From contig NZ_CP073343.1 in the NCBI RefSeq assembly GCF_024397855.1, positions 496,001 to 560,000 on the forward strand: 64,000 nt of DNA. The letters run 5' to 3'. The stretch comes from Marinomonas rhizomae (lineage in GTDB: Bacteria > Pseudomonadota > Gammaproteobacteria > Pseudomonadales > Marinomonadaceae). Below are positions 8,779 through 18,035 of the stretch, piece after piece. Position numbers and translations under genes: made by a program. Every line of letters begins with the position of its first letter. Within the stretch, counting starts at the first letter, position 1. The notes under the pieces were generated by a model. That model ran no database searches. It was not told where the DNA came from and saw nothing but the letters and a program-made list of their open reading frames with translations.

Positions 8779-9648
8779 ATGAAAAAGACAATTATTGCTG
8801 CCTCAACCGCTTTCGCTGTTTCTGCTTGTTCAACTGGCTTTTATGGAACATCAGACCAAGATAGCCATATAGCTGGATACGCGCTTGCCAATAATGGAAC
8901 GACCTTGATCACAATGGGGTCTATCGCGTCTCCTGCTAAAATGGACACTTTTACGCTAAGTAGTAAGCTTGATGCCGTGGCTTATCGCCCAGTTACTGGT
9001 GAGTTGTTGGGCTATTCCAATGGCGCTGTCTATTCTGTTGATACTAAGACAGGCAAGCTAACAGATCTTGGTGCTAGCTTCACAAAAGGTGCCATGATTT
9101 CAAAGGGCGCTTCAGCAACCGCGATGGATTTTAATAATAAAATCGATGCTGTTCGTATGGTAGGTTCTGATGGTACAAACTTGGTGTATTTCCCAGTTGG
9201 TTTTGGTAAAGAAGATAAGCGTGCCAATTCAGTATTAAAATTCACCTCAACATTTTATGCAAAAGGCGACAGCAACGAAGGCATGACGCCTGAGATTTTT
9301 GCCAATGCTTACACGAACGCCATTGCCGGTGCAAAAGCGTCGAGCACGTTCCAGTTTGCGTTAGACAGCAAAACAGATTCCTTGGTCAGCCTTGCTAATA
9401 ATGTAGGTGAATTAAAAACCGTCGCTAAGATCACCATCAATGGCAAGGCCGTAGACGTATCATCAATGGGTGGCTTCGATATTGTTTCTGCTAAAGAAGG
9501 TTCTGACGCCGCTTACGCTGTATTGCAGCTTGAAGGTGCATCAAAAGCTGGGCTTTACTCTATGAACCTAATGACAGGCGCTGCAACCCTAATGGCTGAC
9601 CTGCCAATGGGTGGCTTTAGCGGCTTTGCTGTCTCTGGCAGCAAATAA
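8779..9648 (+). CDS. Lipoprotein with DUF4394-like repeats
   Basis: A 289-residue predicted lipoprotein. The signal peptide MKKTIIAASTAFAVSAC ends in a lipobox-like VSAC, so the cysteine would be lipidated and the protein anchored to a membrane. The mature part has short repeats of the type AVAYRPVTGELLGYSNGAVYS and VDTKTGKLTDLG, resembling DUF4394 or beta-propeller-like proteins of unknown function. I chose ATG 8779 because AGGA is eight bases upstream; ATGs at 8770 and 8776 are alternatives. It stands alone, with two hairpins after its end. No catalytic motif is visible. Confidence 0.6.
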   Translation: MKKTIIAASTAFAVSACSTGFYGTSDQDSHIAGYALANNGTTLITMGSIASPAKMDTFTLSSKLDAVAYRPVTGELLGYSNGAVYSVDTKTGKLTDLGASFTKGAMISKGASATAMDFNNKIDAVRMVGSDGTNLVYFPVGFGKEDKRANSVLKFTSTFYAKGDSNEGMTPEIFANAYTNAIAGAKASSTFQFALDSKTDSLVSLANNVGELKTVAKITINGKAVDVSSMGGFDIVSAKEGSDAAYAVLQLEGASKAGLYSMNLMTGAATLMADLPMGGFSGFAVSGSK

Positions 9649-9655
9649 TGACAAA

Positions 9656-9671
9656 GGGTGTTTTTACACCC
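9656..9671 (+). terminator. Small hairpin after the lipoprotein gene
   Basis: GGGTGT pairs with ACACCC around a TTTT loop, starting 8 nt after the stop codon. There is no T-tract, so it may stabilise the mRNA end rather than terminate. Confidence 0.35.
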
Positions 9672-9690
9672 ACAGTCATTCAATGGTAGC

Positions 9691-9733
9691 TAGGGCCAGA
9701 TGAAGAAATCCCCGTATTCTTCATCTGGCCCTA
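9691..9733. terminator. 16-bp perfect hairpin between convergent genes
   Basis: TAGGGCCAGATGAAGA pairs perfectly with its complement at 9718-9733 around an 11-base loop. It separates the lipoprotein gene from the convergent response-regulator gene and could end transcription from both sides, although neither side has a long T-run. Confidence 0.5.
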
Positions 9734-9748
9734 ATTAATTCTAATGGT

Positions 9749-10441
9749 CTATTCCTCGACTTTTTTTATGTTGATCATTAGCTGGTATCCCTTGTTACGA
9801 AAGCTGCGAATTGGGTTGTCGTTACCGGTTTTTAATTTATTGCGTAAGCGAGAAACAAGCACCTCAATGCGATTTTTTTCGAAGATACTGAGATCTTCAT
9901 TGAAGGCTTCAGAAATCATTTTTGGAGAGACAACCTTCTTGGGATGCTGGATAAAAAGCTGAATGAGTATGCTTTCTTTTTCGGTGATTTCTAGCTCTAT
10001 TTCGTCTGGAGAAAGGATAATGCTTTTTGCTGGCAGGTATTTCCAGGTGTTGAGATCTTGTTCGGTATCGTTATTATTTGATCGTCGTAGCAAAGCACGA
10101 ATGGTGGCAAGTAATTCACGATAATCAAATGGCTTGGTAATATAAGCATCTGCTTCTCCAAGGGCTGATAACCTGTCATCCATTGAGTTGCGAGCGGTGA
10201 CAAAAATAATAAAGATATCTTGGGTTTCGGGGTCATTTCTCAATTTACCCGCAATAGAGAGACCATCCTCCCCAGGTAAATTCCAGTCCAGAATCACTAG
10301 ATCTGGTATTTGATTTTCCATTAAGCCAGAAAGTTCTTTAGCAGAGCTAGCTCCATGGGCATCATAGCCTTCACTTTTTAGCCATAACAGTCCGTTATTT
10401 AATAAAACTGTATTGTCTTCAACAAAATAAATACATGTCAT
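9749..10441 (-). CDS. Response regulator, OmpR/PhoB family
   Basis: A 230-residue response regulator. The receiver domain (about 1-120) has the acidic pair ED at 8-9, the phosphoacceptor D52 in LVILDWNLPGEDG, the conserved Thr in FVTARN and the Lys in ITKPFD. A winged-helix DNA-binding domain (about 130-225) ends with RNRIEVLVSRLRNK-like and IRSFRNKGYQL motifs. Its start overlaps the kinase stop by 4 nt, so kinase and regulator are translationally coupled. The autotransporter gene lies beyond the kinase on the other strand, and three 10-bp-spaced TGTAAT boxes in front of it are plausible targets. The signal sensed is unknown. Confidence 0.85.
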   Translation of the reverse strand: MTCIYFVEDNTVLLNNGLLWLKSEGYDAHGASSAKELSGLMENQIPDLVILDWNLPGEDGLSIAGKLRNDPETQDIFIIFVTARNSMDDRLSALGEADAYITKPFDYRELLATIRALLRRSNNNDTEQDLNTWKYLPAKSIILSPDEIELEITEKESILIQLFIQHPKKVVSPKMISEAFNEDLSIFEKNRIEVLVSRLRNKLKTGNDNPIRSFRNKGYQLMINIKKVEE

Positions 10442-12405
10442 ATTTTCGATAAGTCCTGATCATTTTTTAAAGAAGGAAACCATATCTCAAAGGTGATTTT
10501 CCAAAGGTTTTGTTTTTTCTCTGCGTGGCATTTGATCTGCCCTGAGTGAGCCTCAATAATAGCTTTTGTCAGATATAACCCCAACCCAAAGCCTTGAATA
10601 TTAGGAGTATCGGATTGGCGGTAGTATTTCTGAAACCATATTTCTGTATTGGGTTCTTCTATTGAATCATAATAATTTGATATAGAAATTACAGTGCCAT
10701 TCTTATTTTCTTGTATTGTTTTAGTCGCACTAATAGCGATTAATGAGTCTGGTGTTTTATATTTTAGCGCATTCCTTAATAGATTGCTGAGTACCAAGTT
10801 GAATAACGATGGATCCGCATAAATTTTTAATTTTCTTGGAACCTTTAGAAGAGACTCTTGCTCTTTAATAGACAACTGATTGATGGCGTTATGAAGGGAT
10901 TGATAAACATCCACATTTTTAGGAATTGGAGAGAAACTTTTCGACTCTGAGTGTTCTGTCATTAATGTGGTATTGATTAAGGAGTTTAGTTCATCAAGTG
11001 ATTTTTTTATAAGGTTGTGTCTCGCAGCAAGAGCAGCAGATATATTGATTTTTTCGATATCCAAGGTTTGCAATACGCTGTCAATTACAGTCAGTGGCGT
11101 TTTTAATTCATGAGTAATCAGCATCATAAAGTTGGATTGATCAACTCTTAGTTTTTTCTCCATCTCAGTATTTTTGTTTGCTAATTCTATTTTTGATTTT
11201 GATTCTCTTTTTCTATCATCTTCTATTTTTTTACGTTGATACAGACCTTGGTACATTAAAAGAATAAAAACAAAAGAAGCGAGCTCTGGCATTTCTAGCA
11301 ACAAAGGCGGTGTCGATATGTTTGATGCGGTAATAATGGCAACACTTCCATTAAGTAGGAAAAAAATCAAAAAACCCCAGAATAAGGATCGACTTCCTGC
11401 TATATCTAGTGTTACACCTCTCCAAATAATAAAGCTAAGTATAGGGAATAAAATTATCACACTGTAAAACATGAATGGAGCAATTAAATAATATTTCCCC
11501 AAAAAAATACTAATAAATGCAACCAAAACAATACCAAGTTCAAACTTTAAGAAAAAATGCAACTTCTTAAAATGAGTCTTGGTTTTGAAAAAAGTCATAA
11601 AGAATACGGTAACCCCAGATATCATTAAGCATACTCCCAAAGGAGCAAGTAAGCTTACTAAGAAAGGGTCGTTTGGAAAGATATACTGTGCTGCGATTCC
11701 ACTGATGTGGATTCGTCTAATCATGCAACCAATAACGTAAAGGCAACTCAATATATAAGCATTTTTTTTTGAAAGCCATGACATAACACAGGCGTAAAGG
11801 CAAAGCATTAGCCAGCCACCAATTTCGATACCTGATTTTAACGTTAATGATGATTTTTCTAACTCGGCGGTCAATATTGTTCTTAGGGTGAGTTGTAATA
11901 CAGTAGAACTTTCTGTTTGTAGCCGAATATAAAAAGTGTGAGGGTGAGTGTCTGTTAACGCAATTGGAAAGGAAAATAGCGTCAGAATTGAATTCGAAAT
12001 GCGTGAGCTTGCAGGGAGCTGGTCACCGACTTCGTCTTCGGAATAATGACCATTAGCCCCCAAATCAGTATACAGTTTTACACTGTCTAAGTAGATTGGA
12101 TTAACAGCTAACAGCCAGTCTTTTTCAGCGCCTTGCTCACGCTGTAAAGTGAACTTAAACCAATGAGCGTTTTTTGAAAAGCCGGCTCCAAAGGGAAAAG
12201 TCACTGCTACAAAATCATCCTGTTTACGCAGAACGTCTTCTAGTGTTAGATTCCCTTTTTCATCAACAAGATACTCGATATTTTGGGTGAGATTCAGCGT
12301 GCTAACGTCATTGTCGATAATGATGTTTTGAGAATGAGCCGATAACGAAGCAAGACTCATGATGAAGCTAAGCAAAATAGTAACAACGCGAGGAAAAATA
12401 GACAT
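10438..12405 (-). CDS. Hybrid-free sensor histidine kinase with 7TMR-DISM input module
   Basis: A 655-residue membrane kinase. A signal peptide (about 1-25) precedes a periplasmic 7TMR-DISM extracellular domain (about 30-180, with NAHWFKFTLQ and HTFYIRLQTES). About seven hydrophobic spans follow (roughly 190-390), then a coiled linker, a HisKA domain with the phosphorylated His in MLITHELKTPLTVI, and an HATPase domain with NLLRNALKY (N box) and GFGLGLYLTKAI (G box). DISM domains often bind carbohydrates or other small ligands; the ligand here is not known. The gene overlaps the response regulator downstream. It is divergent from the autotransporter gene across a 414-bp gap. Confidence 0.85.
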   Translation of the reverse strand: MSIFPRVVTILLSFIMSLASLSAHSQNIIIDNDVSTLNLTQNIEYLVDEKGNLTLEDVLRKQDDFVAVTFPFGAGFSKNAHWFKFTLQREQGAEKDWLLAVNPIYLDSVKLYTDLGANGHYSEDEVGDQLPASSRISNSILTLFSFPIALTDTHPHTFYIRLQTESSTVLQLTLRTILTAELEKSSLTLKSGIEIGGWLMLCLYACVMSWLSKKNAYILSCLYVIGCMIRRIHISGIAAQYIFPNDPFLVSLLAPLGVCLMISGVTVFFMTFFKTKTHFKKLHFFLKFELGIVLVAFISIFLGKYYLIAPFMFYSVIILFPILSFIIWRGVTLDIAGSRSLFWGFLIFFLLNGSVAIITASNISTPPLLLEMPELASFVFILLMYQGLYQRKKIEDDRKRESKSKIELANKNTEMEKKLRVDQSNFMMLITHELKTPLTVIDSVLQTLDIEKINISAALAARHNLIKKSLDELNSLINTTLMTEHSESKSFSPIPKNVDVYQSLHNAINQLSIKEQESLLKVPRKLKIYADPSLFNLVLSNLLRNALKYKTPDSLIAISATKTIQENKNGTVISISNYYDSIEEPNTEIWFQKYYRQSDTPNIQGFGLGLYLTKAIIEAHSGQIKCHAEKKQNLWKITFEIWFPSLKNDQDLSKI

Positions 12406-12819
12406 AAATAAACGATAGGCTTGTTAGCGGTTAAAGAAAGCGATGTTTTTTGTCATAGTTCATCAGTACGGTCTTTTTTAATGGACACGAAGAAAATTTG
12501 GCTTAATACGTAACTATTACATAAACCATGTCTTTGTTCTATTGGCTTTTTTAGGCTTGCATCCAGTGTTACTTCATCTTCGCCCATTCCTCACATTACC
12601 AATTTCAATCTTCTGCCAAGTACAACAATCCTCTAAATGTAATTAACTGTAATGAAATGTAATAAAGTCTCTTTTCTTGCACGTTTCAAGGGTGTTTTGA
12701 CAGCTTTCGTCAGTTTCAGGCCTATTCAAAGCGTTATTCTTGACGACATTCTGACTGAGTGGTGGTTTTTTCGCGCTGCTGGTTCACTTTTGTTCTTAAT
12801 ACTTTGGAGTTAAAAATCA
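12406..12819. other. 414-bp divergent intergenic region without a gene
   Basis: The gap between the kinase and the autotransporter is AT-rich and contains no convincing ORF on either strand. It holds three TGTAAT boxes at exact 10-bp spacing (12638-12663), a TTGACA hexamer at 12697-12702 with no good -10 at the standard distance, and a GGAG ribosome site about 12 nt before the autotransporter ATG. Confidence 0.6.
12638..12663 (+). promoter_or_regulatory. Three TGTAAT boxes spaced by 10 bp
   Basis: TGTAAT occurs at 12638, 12648 and 12658, each followed by an A-rich spacer, so all three lie on the same DNA face. Head-to-tail repeats at this spacing are typical of OmpR/PhoB-type regulators, and one is encoded next door. 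The link is inferred. Confidence 0.45.
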
Positions 12820-15800
12820 ATGAATCGTTCATTTCGTCTTGTTTGGAACGCCGCACTAGGGTTATGGGTTGTGGCCAGTGAAGCCGCCAAGGGAAAACAT
12901 AAAACCCAATCCTCAAGCAAAATACCTAAACTAAAGTCCGGTGTATTGGGAAGTGTACTGATTGCGGGTATTGGCTTAATGCCCCTTTCAAGTGCATTGG
13001 CGGATACAGTCACTTGGAAGGGGGAGGATGGCTCTTGGGCTGAAGGTGCGAACTGGGCGGGCGATAGTGTGCCATCAATAGGTGATGAAGTTTATGTCAA
13101 TAGCAGAACAGCGAATGTAACAGACAAGACTGAAGCCGTTAGTGAATCTTTAAGGCTTGGATATAATAAAGATGATAATGGTACCGTTACCGTATCGGGA
13201 AAGGGCTCTTCTTTAACATCAACATACATTATGTATGTTGGGGGCAGTGGTAAAGGTACCATGACGATTTCTGACGGGGCAAAGGTGACTTCGGATGGCA
13301 CAATCCAAATCGCATATGTTGACGGCTCTGAAGGTAGTGTTACGGTAAAGGGAGCTAACTCTTCTTTAACATCAAAACAAAGCATGTATGTTGGGAGATC
13401 TGGCAAAGGCACCTTGACGATTGCTGACGGGGCAAAGGTGACCGCGACCGCTGGTAGCGATTTAAATATCGGATATCTCAGCAGCTCTGAAGGTACCATT
13501 AATATCGGCGCAGCAGAAGGCGAAGCGGCAGCGGTTGCCGGTACATTGACTGTCGGTGATGGAGGGGCTGTTAAGTTTGGCTCTGGAACGGGCTCTTTGG
13601 TGTTTAACCATACGGATACGAATTATGTTTTCGCTCCTGACATCACTGGCGGAACGAGCAACAACAGCAATATTAACATTGTGCATGGCACTACCCAATT
13701 TACTGGAGATTTATCTGGTTATGCGGGAAAGACCAATGTTAAGGGCGGTACCTTATCTATTGCTGAACAGAATAATCTCGGCACTGGTGATTTAGGCTTG
13801 AGCGGCGGTACGTTGGAAGTAACCGATGATACAACACTTGCAAATGCAGTGACTCTAACTGCCGATAAAACAAGTACTGTCAGCGTTGCAAGTGACAAGA
13901 CTGTCACGGCTTCTGGTGTCATTTCTGGTAGTGGAGCACTGACTAAATCCGGTGCGGGTACGTTGACGTTGACGGGGGATAACTCAAATTATACCGGCAA
14001 CACAACGGTTTCAGCTGGTACTTTGTCGATTGCGGATCAGGGTAAATTAGGTGGTAGCGTATTAACTATTGCAGGGGAAGCGAGCTCCGAAGGGAGCGTT
14101 ACCGTAACGGGAAGCGACGCTTCTTTAGAATCAACAGGCAATATGACTGTTGGGTACTCTGGCAAAGGAACCATGACGATTTCTGACGGGGCAAAGGTGA
14201 CTTCTGGTCCATTGATTTACGGATATGAGAGCAACTCTGAAGGTATCATTGATGTAAAGGGGATTGACTCTTTTGGAAAAGGCTCTTTTTTAACAGCAAA
14301 GTATATGTATTTAGGGTATCAAGGCAAAGGCACCTTGAGGATTTCTGACGGGGCAAAGGTTACTTCTGATGAAGGTGTTGTTATCGGAACTCTTGGCGGC
14401 TCTGAAGGGACCGTTACCGTATCTGGAAATGGCTCTTCTTTAGAATCAAAAGTGTATGTTGGGGGAGAAGGCAAAGGCACCTTGACGATTTCTGACGGGG
14501 CAAAGGTTACTTCTGAGAGCTTATTCATCGGAAATAAAGCTGACTCTCAAGGTATCGTTAATATTGGTGCGGCACAAGACGATACGGCCACGGCTGCAGG
14601 CATATTGACGGTAGGTGCTGGAAAGGCTATTGAGTTTGGCGCTGGAGCGGGCACTTTAGTGTTTAACCACACGGATACAAACTATGTTTTCGCTTCTGAC
14701 ATTACTGGCGGAGCGAGTGACAAAAGCAATATCAACCTTATACATGGCACTACCCGATTTACGGGTGATTTATCTGGTTACACGGGAAAGACTAACGTTA
14801 ATGGCGGTACCTTGTCTATTGCTGATGGCGATACTCTGACGTTAGGCGGTGATTACAATCAAACCAGTGGCACACTGAAAGTAGGCGCCAGCAGCTTAAC
14901 CAGTTTTGGTAAGTTAAAAGTGACTAACACGGCGACGTTTGCAAAAGATTCCAAAATCGATGTGGATGTGACCAAAGTGAACAGCTTAGGGGCTGGTACC
15001 ATGACGAAAGTCATCGAAGCGGATACGTTGAAATCTGAGGGTTTTGTCGTGACGGATAATTCCACGTTGTTTGATTTCAAAGCCAGTGTTAATGACGATA
15101 AGAAATCAGTTGACCTATCCATTGCTCGTGCCACGGTGACGCCAACGCCAACGCCAACGCCAACGCCAACGCCAACGCCAACGCCAACGCCAACGCCAAC
15201 GCCAACGCCAACGCCAACGCCAACGCCGACTCCTGAGCCAACACCGACTCCTGAGCCTGAGCCAACACCGACTCCTGAGCCAACGCCAGAGCCGACACCT
15301 GACAATCAAGTAACTATTGCAAAGTTTGTTGAGCAACAAGGCTTTTCCAGTGGTGCAGGGGCAGCTACAGTTTTAGATTCGTTTGTTGATGCTTTTGTTG
15401 ATAGCGGAACGACAGGTTCCACTATGGATAGTGTCGTTGCCTCATTCGTTAGACTTACAACTGAAAAAGAAGTAAGTGATGCCGTAGCGCAAACTTTGCC
15501 GCTATTGTCTGGTTCGTCAGCGAAAGTCTCTTCTGGCGTGATGCAAGCCAATGGCAATGTAGTCGCAGCACGTCAGTCCAGCACAGTGGGCGCTTCATCT
15601 GGTGGCCGTTCAGCAGAAACGGGTACCTCTTCTGGTGATGGTTTTATTGCCGATGGAAACGCCTGGGTAAAACCGGTGGGCAGCTGGGCAAAACAAGATA
15701 CACGACATGGTGTAAGTGGTTACGATGCTAAGACCTATGGCATTATTGGTGGTATGGACGGTGATATCAATGACACTACGTCGATTGGTTTTGCCTTGTC

Positions 15801-16485
15801 TTACATGAACACCAAAGGTGATGGTAAAGGAACGAGCACAACCAACCATGCGGATATCGATGCTTATCAAGTAATTCTCTATGGACAGCGCAATCTGGGT
15901 GAATCGTTCCATAATGTAGATGTTTCTTGGCAAGCGAGTGCCGGTGTTAACCAAACTGACGGCACGAGAAATATCAACTTCATGAGCACGACGGCTAAAT
16001 CTGACTACACCAGTTATACCGGGAATTTAAGTGCTGGTTTGGGTCGTACGTTTGCGATCAATGGCGATACGAGTTTAACGCCAAGTGTGCGTGCTGCTTA
16101 CTCTTATATCAAAGACGAAAGCTATAAAGAAACGGGTGCGGATGCCTTGAATTTAAACGTACGCAGCAACACAGCGGAAGCGTTTTTGATCTCGATCAAT
16201 GGCGATCTGAACCAGCGTATTAATGATAGCTTGTCTTGGGCAGCCAGTGCGGGTGTGGGTTATGACGTGATGAATGAAACCTCATCACTGACCGCGTCTT
16301 ATGCCGGTGGCGGCACGGCCTTTACAACGGAAGGTTTGGAATTGTCTCCTTGGGTGGTTAGTGCCGGTGTTGGTGTGAACTATGAGCTAGACGATATGAC
16401 AGAAATCACCGTTCGTTATGACTTAGAAGGGCGTTCCGACTTCCTAAACCAAACGGCCACCGCGAAATTTACTTGGATGTTTTAA
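12820..16485 (+). CDS. Autotransporter (type Va) with repetitive passenger and Thr-Pro linker
   Basis: A 1221-residue self-secreted surface protein. Residues 1-25 ([20 protein letters not shown]...) form an extended signal peptide region, followed by a hydrophobic segment and likely cleavage after ALA at about 61. The passenger (62-770) is built from beta-helix-type repeats with the recurring core [16 protein letters not shown] (five copies) and two larger duplicated blocks. A (Thr-Pro)n and Pro-Glu stretch spans about 774-828. The C-terminal 280 residues are an outer-membrane beta-barrel ending in the classic Trp-Met-Phe. No protease or adhesin catalytic motif is seen, so adhesion or aggregation is a guess. 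A terminator follows. Confidence 0.88.
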   Translation: MNRSFRLVWNAALGLWVVASEAAKGKHKTQSSSKIPKLKSGVLGSVLIAGIGLMPLSSALADTVTWKGEDGSWAEGANWAGDSVPSIGDEVYVNSRTANVTDKTEAVSESLRLGYNKDDNGTVTVSGKGSSLTSTYIMYVGGSGKGTMTISDGAKVTSDGTIQIAYVDGSEGSVTVKGANSSLTSKQSMYVGRSGKGTLTIADGAKVTATAGSDLNIGYLSSSEGTINIGAAEGEAAAVAGTLTVGDGGAVKFGSGTGSLVFNHTDTNYVFAPDITGGTSNNSNINIVHGTTQFTGDLSGYAGKTNVKGGTLSIAEQNNLGTGDLGLSGGTLEVTDDTTLANAVTLTADKTSTVSVASDKTVTASGVISGSGALTKSGAGTLTLTGDNSNYTGNTTVSAGTLSIADQGKLGGSVLTIAGEASSEGSVTVTGSDASLESTGNMTVGYSGKGTMTISDGAKVTSGPLIYGYESNSEGIIDVKGIDSFGKGSFLTAKYMYLGYQGKGTLRISDGAKVTSDEGVVIGTLGGSEGTVTVSGNGSSLESKVYVGGEGKGTLTISDGAKVTSESLFIGNKADSQGIVNIGAAQDDTATAAGILTVGAGKAIEFGAGAGTLVFNHTDTNYVFASDITGGASDKSNINLIHGTTRFTGDLSGYTGKTNVNGGTLSIADGDTLTLGGDYNQTSGTLKVGASSLTSFGKLKVTNTATFAKDSKIDVDVTKVNSLGAGTMTKVIEADTLKSEGFVVTDNSTLFDFKASVNDDKKSVDLSIARATVTPTPTPTPTPTPTPTPTPTPTPTPTPTPTPTPEPTPTPEPEPTPTPEPTPEPTPDNQVTIAKFVEQQGFSSGAGAATVLDSFVDAFVDSGTTGSTMDSVVASFVRLTTEKEVSDAVAQTLPLLSGSSAKVSSGVMQANGNVVAARQSSTVGASSGGRSAETGTSSGDGFIADGNAWVKPVGSWAKQDTRHGVSGYDAKTYGIIGGMDGDINDTTSIGFALSYMNTKGDGKGTSTTNHADIDAYQVILYGQRNLGESFHNVDVSWQASAGVNQTDGTRNINFMSTTAKSDYTSYTGNLSAGLGRTFAINGDTSLTPSVRAAYSYIKDESYKETGADALNLNVRSNTAEAFLISINGDLNQRINDSLSWAASAGVGYDVMNETSSLTASYAGGGTAFTTEGLELSPWVVSAGVGVNYELDDMTEITVRYDLEGRSDFLNQTATAKFTWMF
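13501..13776 (+). repeat. Passenger duplication, copy 1
   Basis: This block encodes NIGAA...[19 protein letters not shown]...[16 protein letters not shown] and recurs with high similarity at 14560-14826. It arose by internal duplication of the autotransporter passenger. Confidence 0.75.
14560..14826 (+). repeat. Passenger duplication, copy 2
   Basis: Second copy of the block at 13501-13776, encoding NIGAA...[19 protein letters not shown]...[16 protein letters not shown]. The nucleotide sequences have diverged mostly at third positions and in the variable loops. Confidence 0.75.
15139..15222 (+). repeat. Hexanucleotide tandem repeat (ACGCCA)14
   Basis: Fourteen perfect ACGCCA units, then one ACGCCG and degenerate units up to about 15300, encode the Thr-Pro linker between passenger and barrel. 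Six-base units preserve the frame, so copy-number change would alter linker length without breaking the protein. The repeat also creates artefactual low-complexity frames on the other strand. Confidence 0.95.
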
Positions 16486-16527
16486 AGGCTAAAGTCTCGT
16501 TTTTAAACACCAAGTGGTTATGATAAA

Positions 16528-16558
16528 AGCCTCGCATTATGATGCGGGGCTTTTTTTT
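16528..16558 (+). terminator. Rho-independent terminator of the autotransporter gene
   Basis: AGCCTCGCAT pairs with ATGCGGGGCT (one G-T pair) around a TATG loop and is followed by eight T residues. It lies within the leader of the next gene, whose start I place downstream. Confidence 0.85.
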
Positions 16559-16576
16559 GCATCGAAAAGGAATGGT

Positions 16577-17395
16577 ATGAAAACATGTTTTTGGGTTTTT
16601 ATAGTGTTATCCGTATTGATACTGCAAGGCTGCGCACGTTTTTCCGTTGAAAGCCGAGTAGAAAATGCTGATTCAATGGCGGAGTATGTGGGTTGGAAAA
16701 AACAGACAATAGATACTGAGTATTTTGCTATTCGCAGTTATTCTCCTAATGCAGAAAAAAGCGTCTCAAATGATCCATTAACCATTTATATCGAAGGCGA
16801 TGGTTTAGCGTGGATTAGTCGCACAAAAGCGTCATCCAACCCAACGCCGATGAACCCTTTGGCTCTGACGTTGGCGATAAAGGATAAAAGTAATGCTGTG
16901 TATTTAGGTCGTCCTTGCCAGTATGTTGAAGACAATAATTGTTCTAGAAAGTATTGGACCGCTGAACGTTTTGCCCCTGAAGTTGTGTCGTCAATGGATG
17001 AAGCTATATCACTGGTGAAAGCAAAAATGCACGCAAGTCAGCTCGTTTTAGTGGGCTATTCCGGCGGTGGCGCTGTGGCGGCTTTGGTGGCTGCAAGGCG
17101 CGATGATGTGGTTCGACTCGTTACTGTGGCCGGGAATTTAGATCCTCAAACATGGACACAGCAGCTGAATGTTTCGCCTTTGACTGGCTCGCTTAATCCT
17201 GCCGACTATTGGGAAAAGTTAGTGAGTATTCCACAACTTCATCTTGTGGGCGGAAATGATAGTACGGTGCCGTTATTCGTCGCGGAGTCCTATCAATCGC
17301 GCTTTCCTGACGGAAAGAAACCGCCAATAAAAATCGTGGCAGGTTTTGATCACCATTGTTGTTGGTCTACGCAATGGCCAGAGCTGATGAAATAA
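16577..17395 (+). CDS. Lipoprotein of the alpha/beta-hydrolase fold
   Basis: A 272-residue protein starting MKTCFWVFIVLSVLILQGC, a lipoprotein signal with LQGC lipobox (Cys at 19). The mature part is an alpha/beta hydrolase: the nucleophile elbow GYSGGGAVAALVA carries the serine, GGNDSTVP a likely acid, and GFDHHCCW the histidine. It is therefore a probable membrane-anchored esterase or similar hydrolase of unknown substrate. I chose ATG 16577 because AAAGG precedes it; an earlier in-frame ATG lies inside the upstream terminator. Two cysteine-containing loops (RPCQYVEDNNC) may form a disulfide, fitting a periplasmic location. Confidence 0.7.
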   Translation: MKTCFWVFIVLSVLILQGCARFSVESRVENADSMAEYVGWKKQTIDTEYFAIRSYSPNAEKSVSNDPLTIYIEGDGLAWISRTKASSNPTPMNPLALTLAIKDKSNAVYLGRPCQYVEDNNCSRKYWTAERFAPEVVSSMDEAISLVKAKMHASQLVLVGYSGGGAVAALVAARRDDVVRLVTVAGNLDPQTWTQQLNVSPLTGSLNPADYWEKLVSIPQLHLVGGNDSTVPLFVAESYQSRFPDGKKPPIKIVAGFDHHCCWSTQWPELMK

Positions 17396-17461
17396 AGTTT
17401 AATAAAACGCCATTTCGTCGAAAGTAATGTGGCTTTAGATTATTGCCATTGGGAGATAAAA

Positions 17462-17971
17462 ATGAGCATCCAAATTCGTCCTGCTGTGATTGACGATCTA
17501 CCCGCATTAACCGACCTTTATAATCACTACATAGTGAATACGGCGACGACCTTTGACATTGAGCCTTACACGTTAGAAGGTCGAGCGGTTTGGTTTTCGC
17601 AGTTTGCGCCCACAGGTCGGCACCGCTTATTGGTGGCGGAACAAGACGGTGACATTCTTGGTTATGCTTGTAGCGGTCAATTCAAACCAAAACGCGCTTA
17701 TGAAACCTCGGTAGAAGTCAGTATTTATCTAAAGCCAAACACCAAAGGTCGAGGTCTAGGAACCGCTCTGTATCTTGAACTGTTTGAGCAACTGGAAACA
17801 GAGGACGTACACCGCGCCTACGCAGGCATCACCTTGCCTAATGAAGCCTCACAAATTATCCATGAAAAATTTGGTTTTGAATCCGTTGGTGTCTACCTCG
17901 AAGTAGGCCGGAAATTTGGACAATACTGGGATGTGGAGTGGTTCGAAAAAGAGGTTGGTGGAAGTCATTAA
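17462..17971 (+). CDS. GNAT N-acetyltransferase, phosphinothricin-acetyltransferase-like
   Basis: A 169-residue GNAT enzyme of the PAT/Bar/MnaT group. It starts MSIQIRPAVIDDLPALTDLYNHY, has AYETSVEVSIYL in the central strand, the acetyl-CoA loop KPNTKGRGLGTALY, and the C-terminal signature FGFESVGVYLEVGRKFGQYWD. These enzymes acetylate amino groups of small molecules such as methionine sulfone or phosphinothricin-like compounds. The start at 17462 is preceded by GGGAG; an in-frame GTG further upstream has no ribosome site. It stands apart from its neighbours in function. The stop codon overlaps the terminator of the convergent LacI gene. Confidence 0.8.
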   Translation: MSIQIRPAVIDDLPALTDLYNHYIVNTATTFDIEPYTLEGRAVWFSQFAPTGRHRLLVAEQDGDILGYACSGQFKPKRAYETSVEVSIYLKPNTKGRGLGTALYLELFEQLETEDVHRAYAGITLPNEASQIIHEKFGFESVGVYLEVGRKFGQYWDVEWFEKEVGGSH

Positions 17972-18011
17972 AAAGCCAAGCCCAACGTCTTTGAGAAATT
18001 GGGTTTGGCTT
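17970..18011 (-). terminator. Terminator of the carbohydrate operon (minus strand)
   Basis: A 13-bp stem (AAGCCAAGCCCAA at 17973-17985 with its partner at 17999-18011, one wobble pair) is followed on the minus strand by TTTTT. It ends the operon whose last gene is the LacI regulator. Confidence 0.7.
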
Positions 18012-18035
18012 AACGTCGCTTTTCTATATCGTTTT

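Noticed and set aside
12697..12725. TTGACA hexamer as a sigma-70 -35 element for the autotransporter
   Set aside because: No acceptable -10 hexamer at 16-18 bp spacing, so the promoter is not called.
13092..13499. Minus-strand ORF of 135 codons inside the autotransporter
   Set aside because: It is antisense to the conserved passenger repeats and its apparent repeats are those of the coding strand.
14859..15339. Long low-complexity frames (Gly-Val, Ala-Leu, Arg-Trp repeats) on the minus strand
   Set aside because: They are opposite-strand readings of the ACGCCA tandem repeat inside the autotransporter gene.
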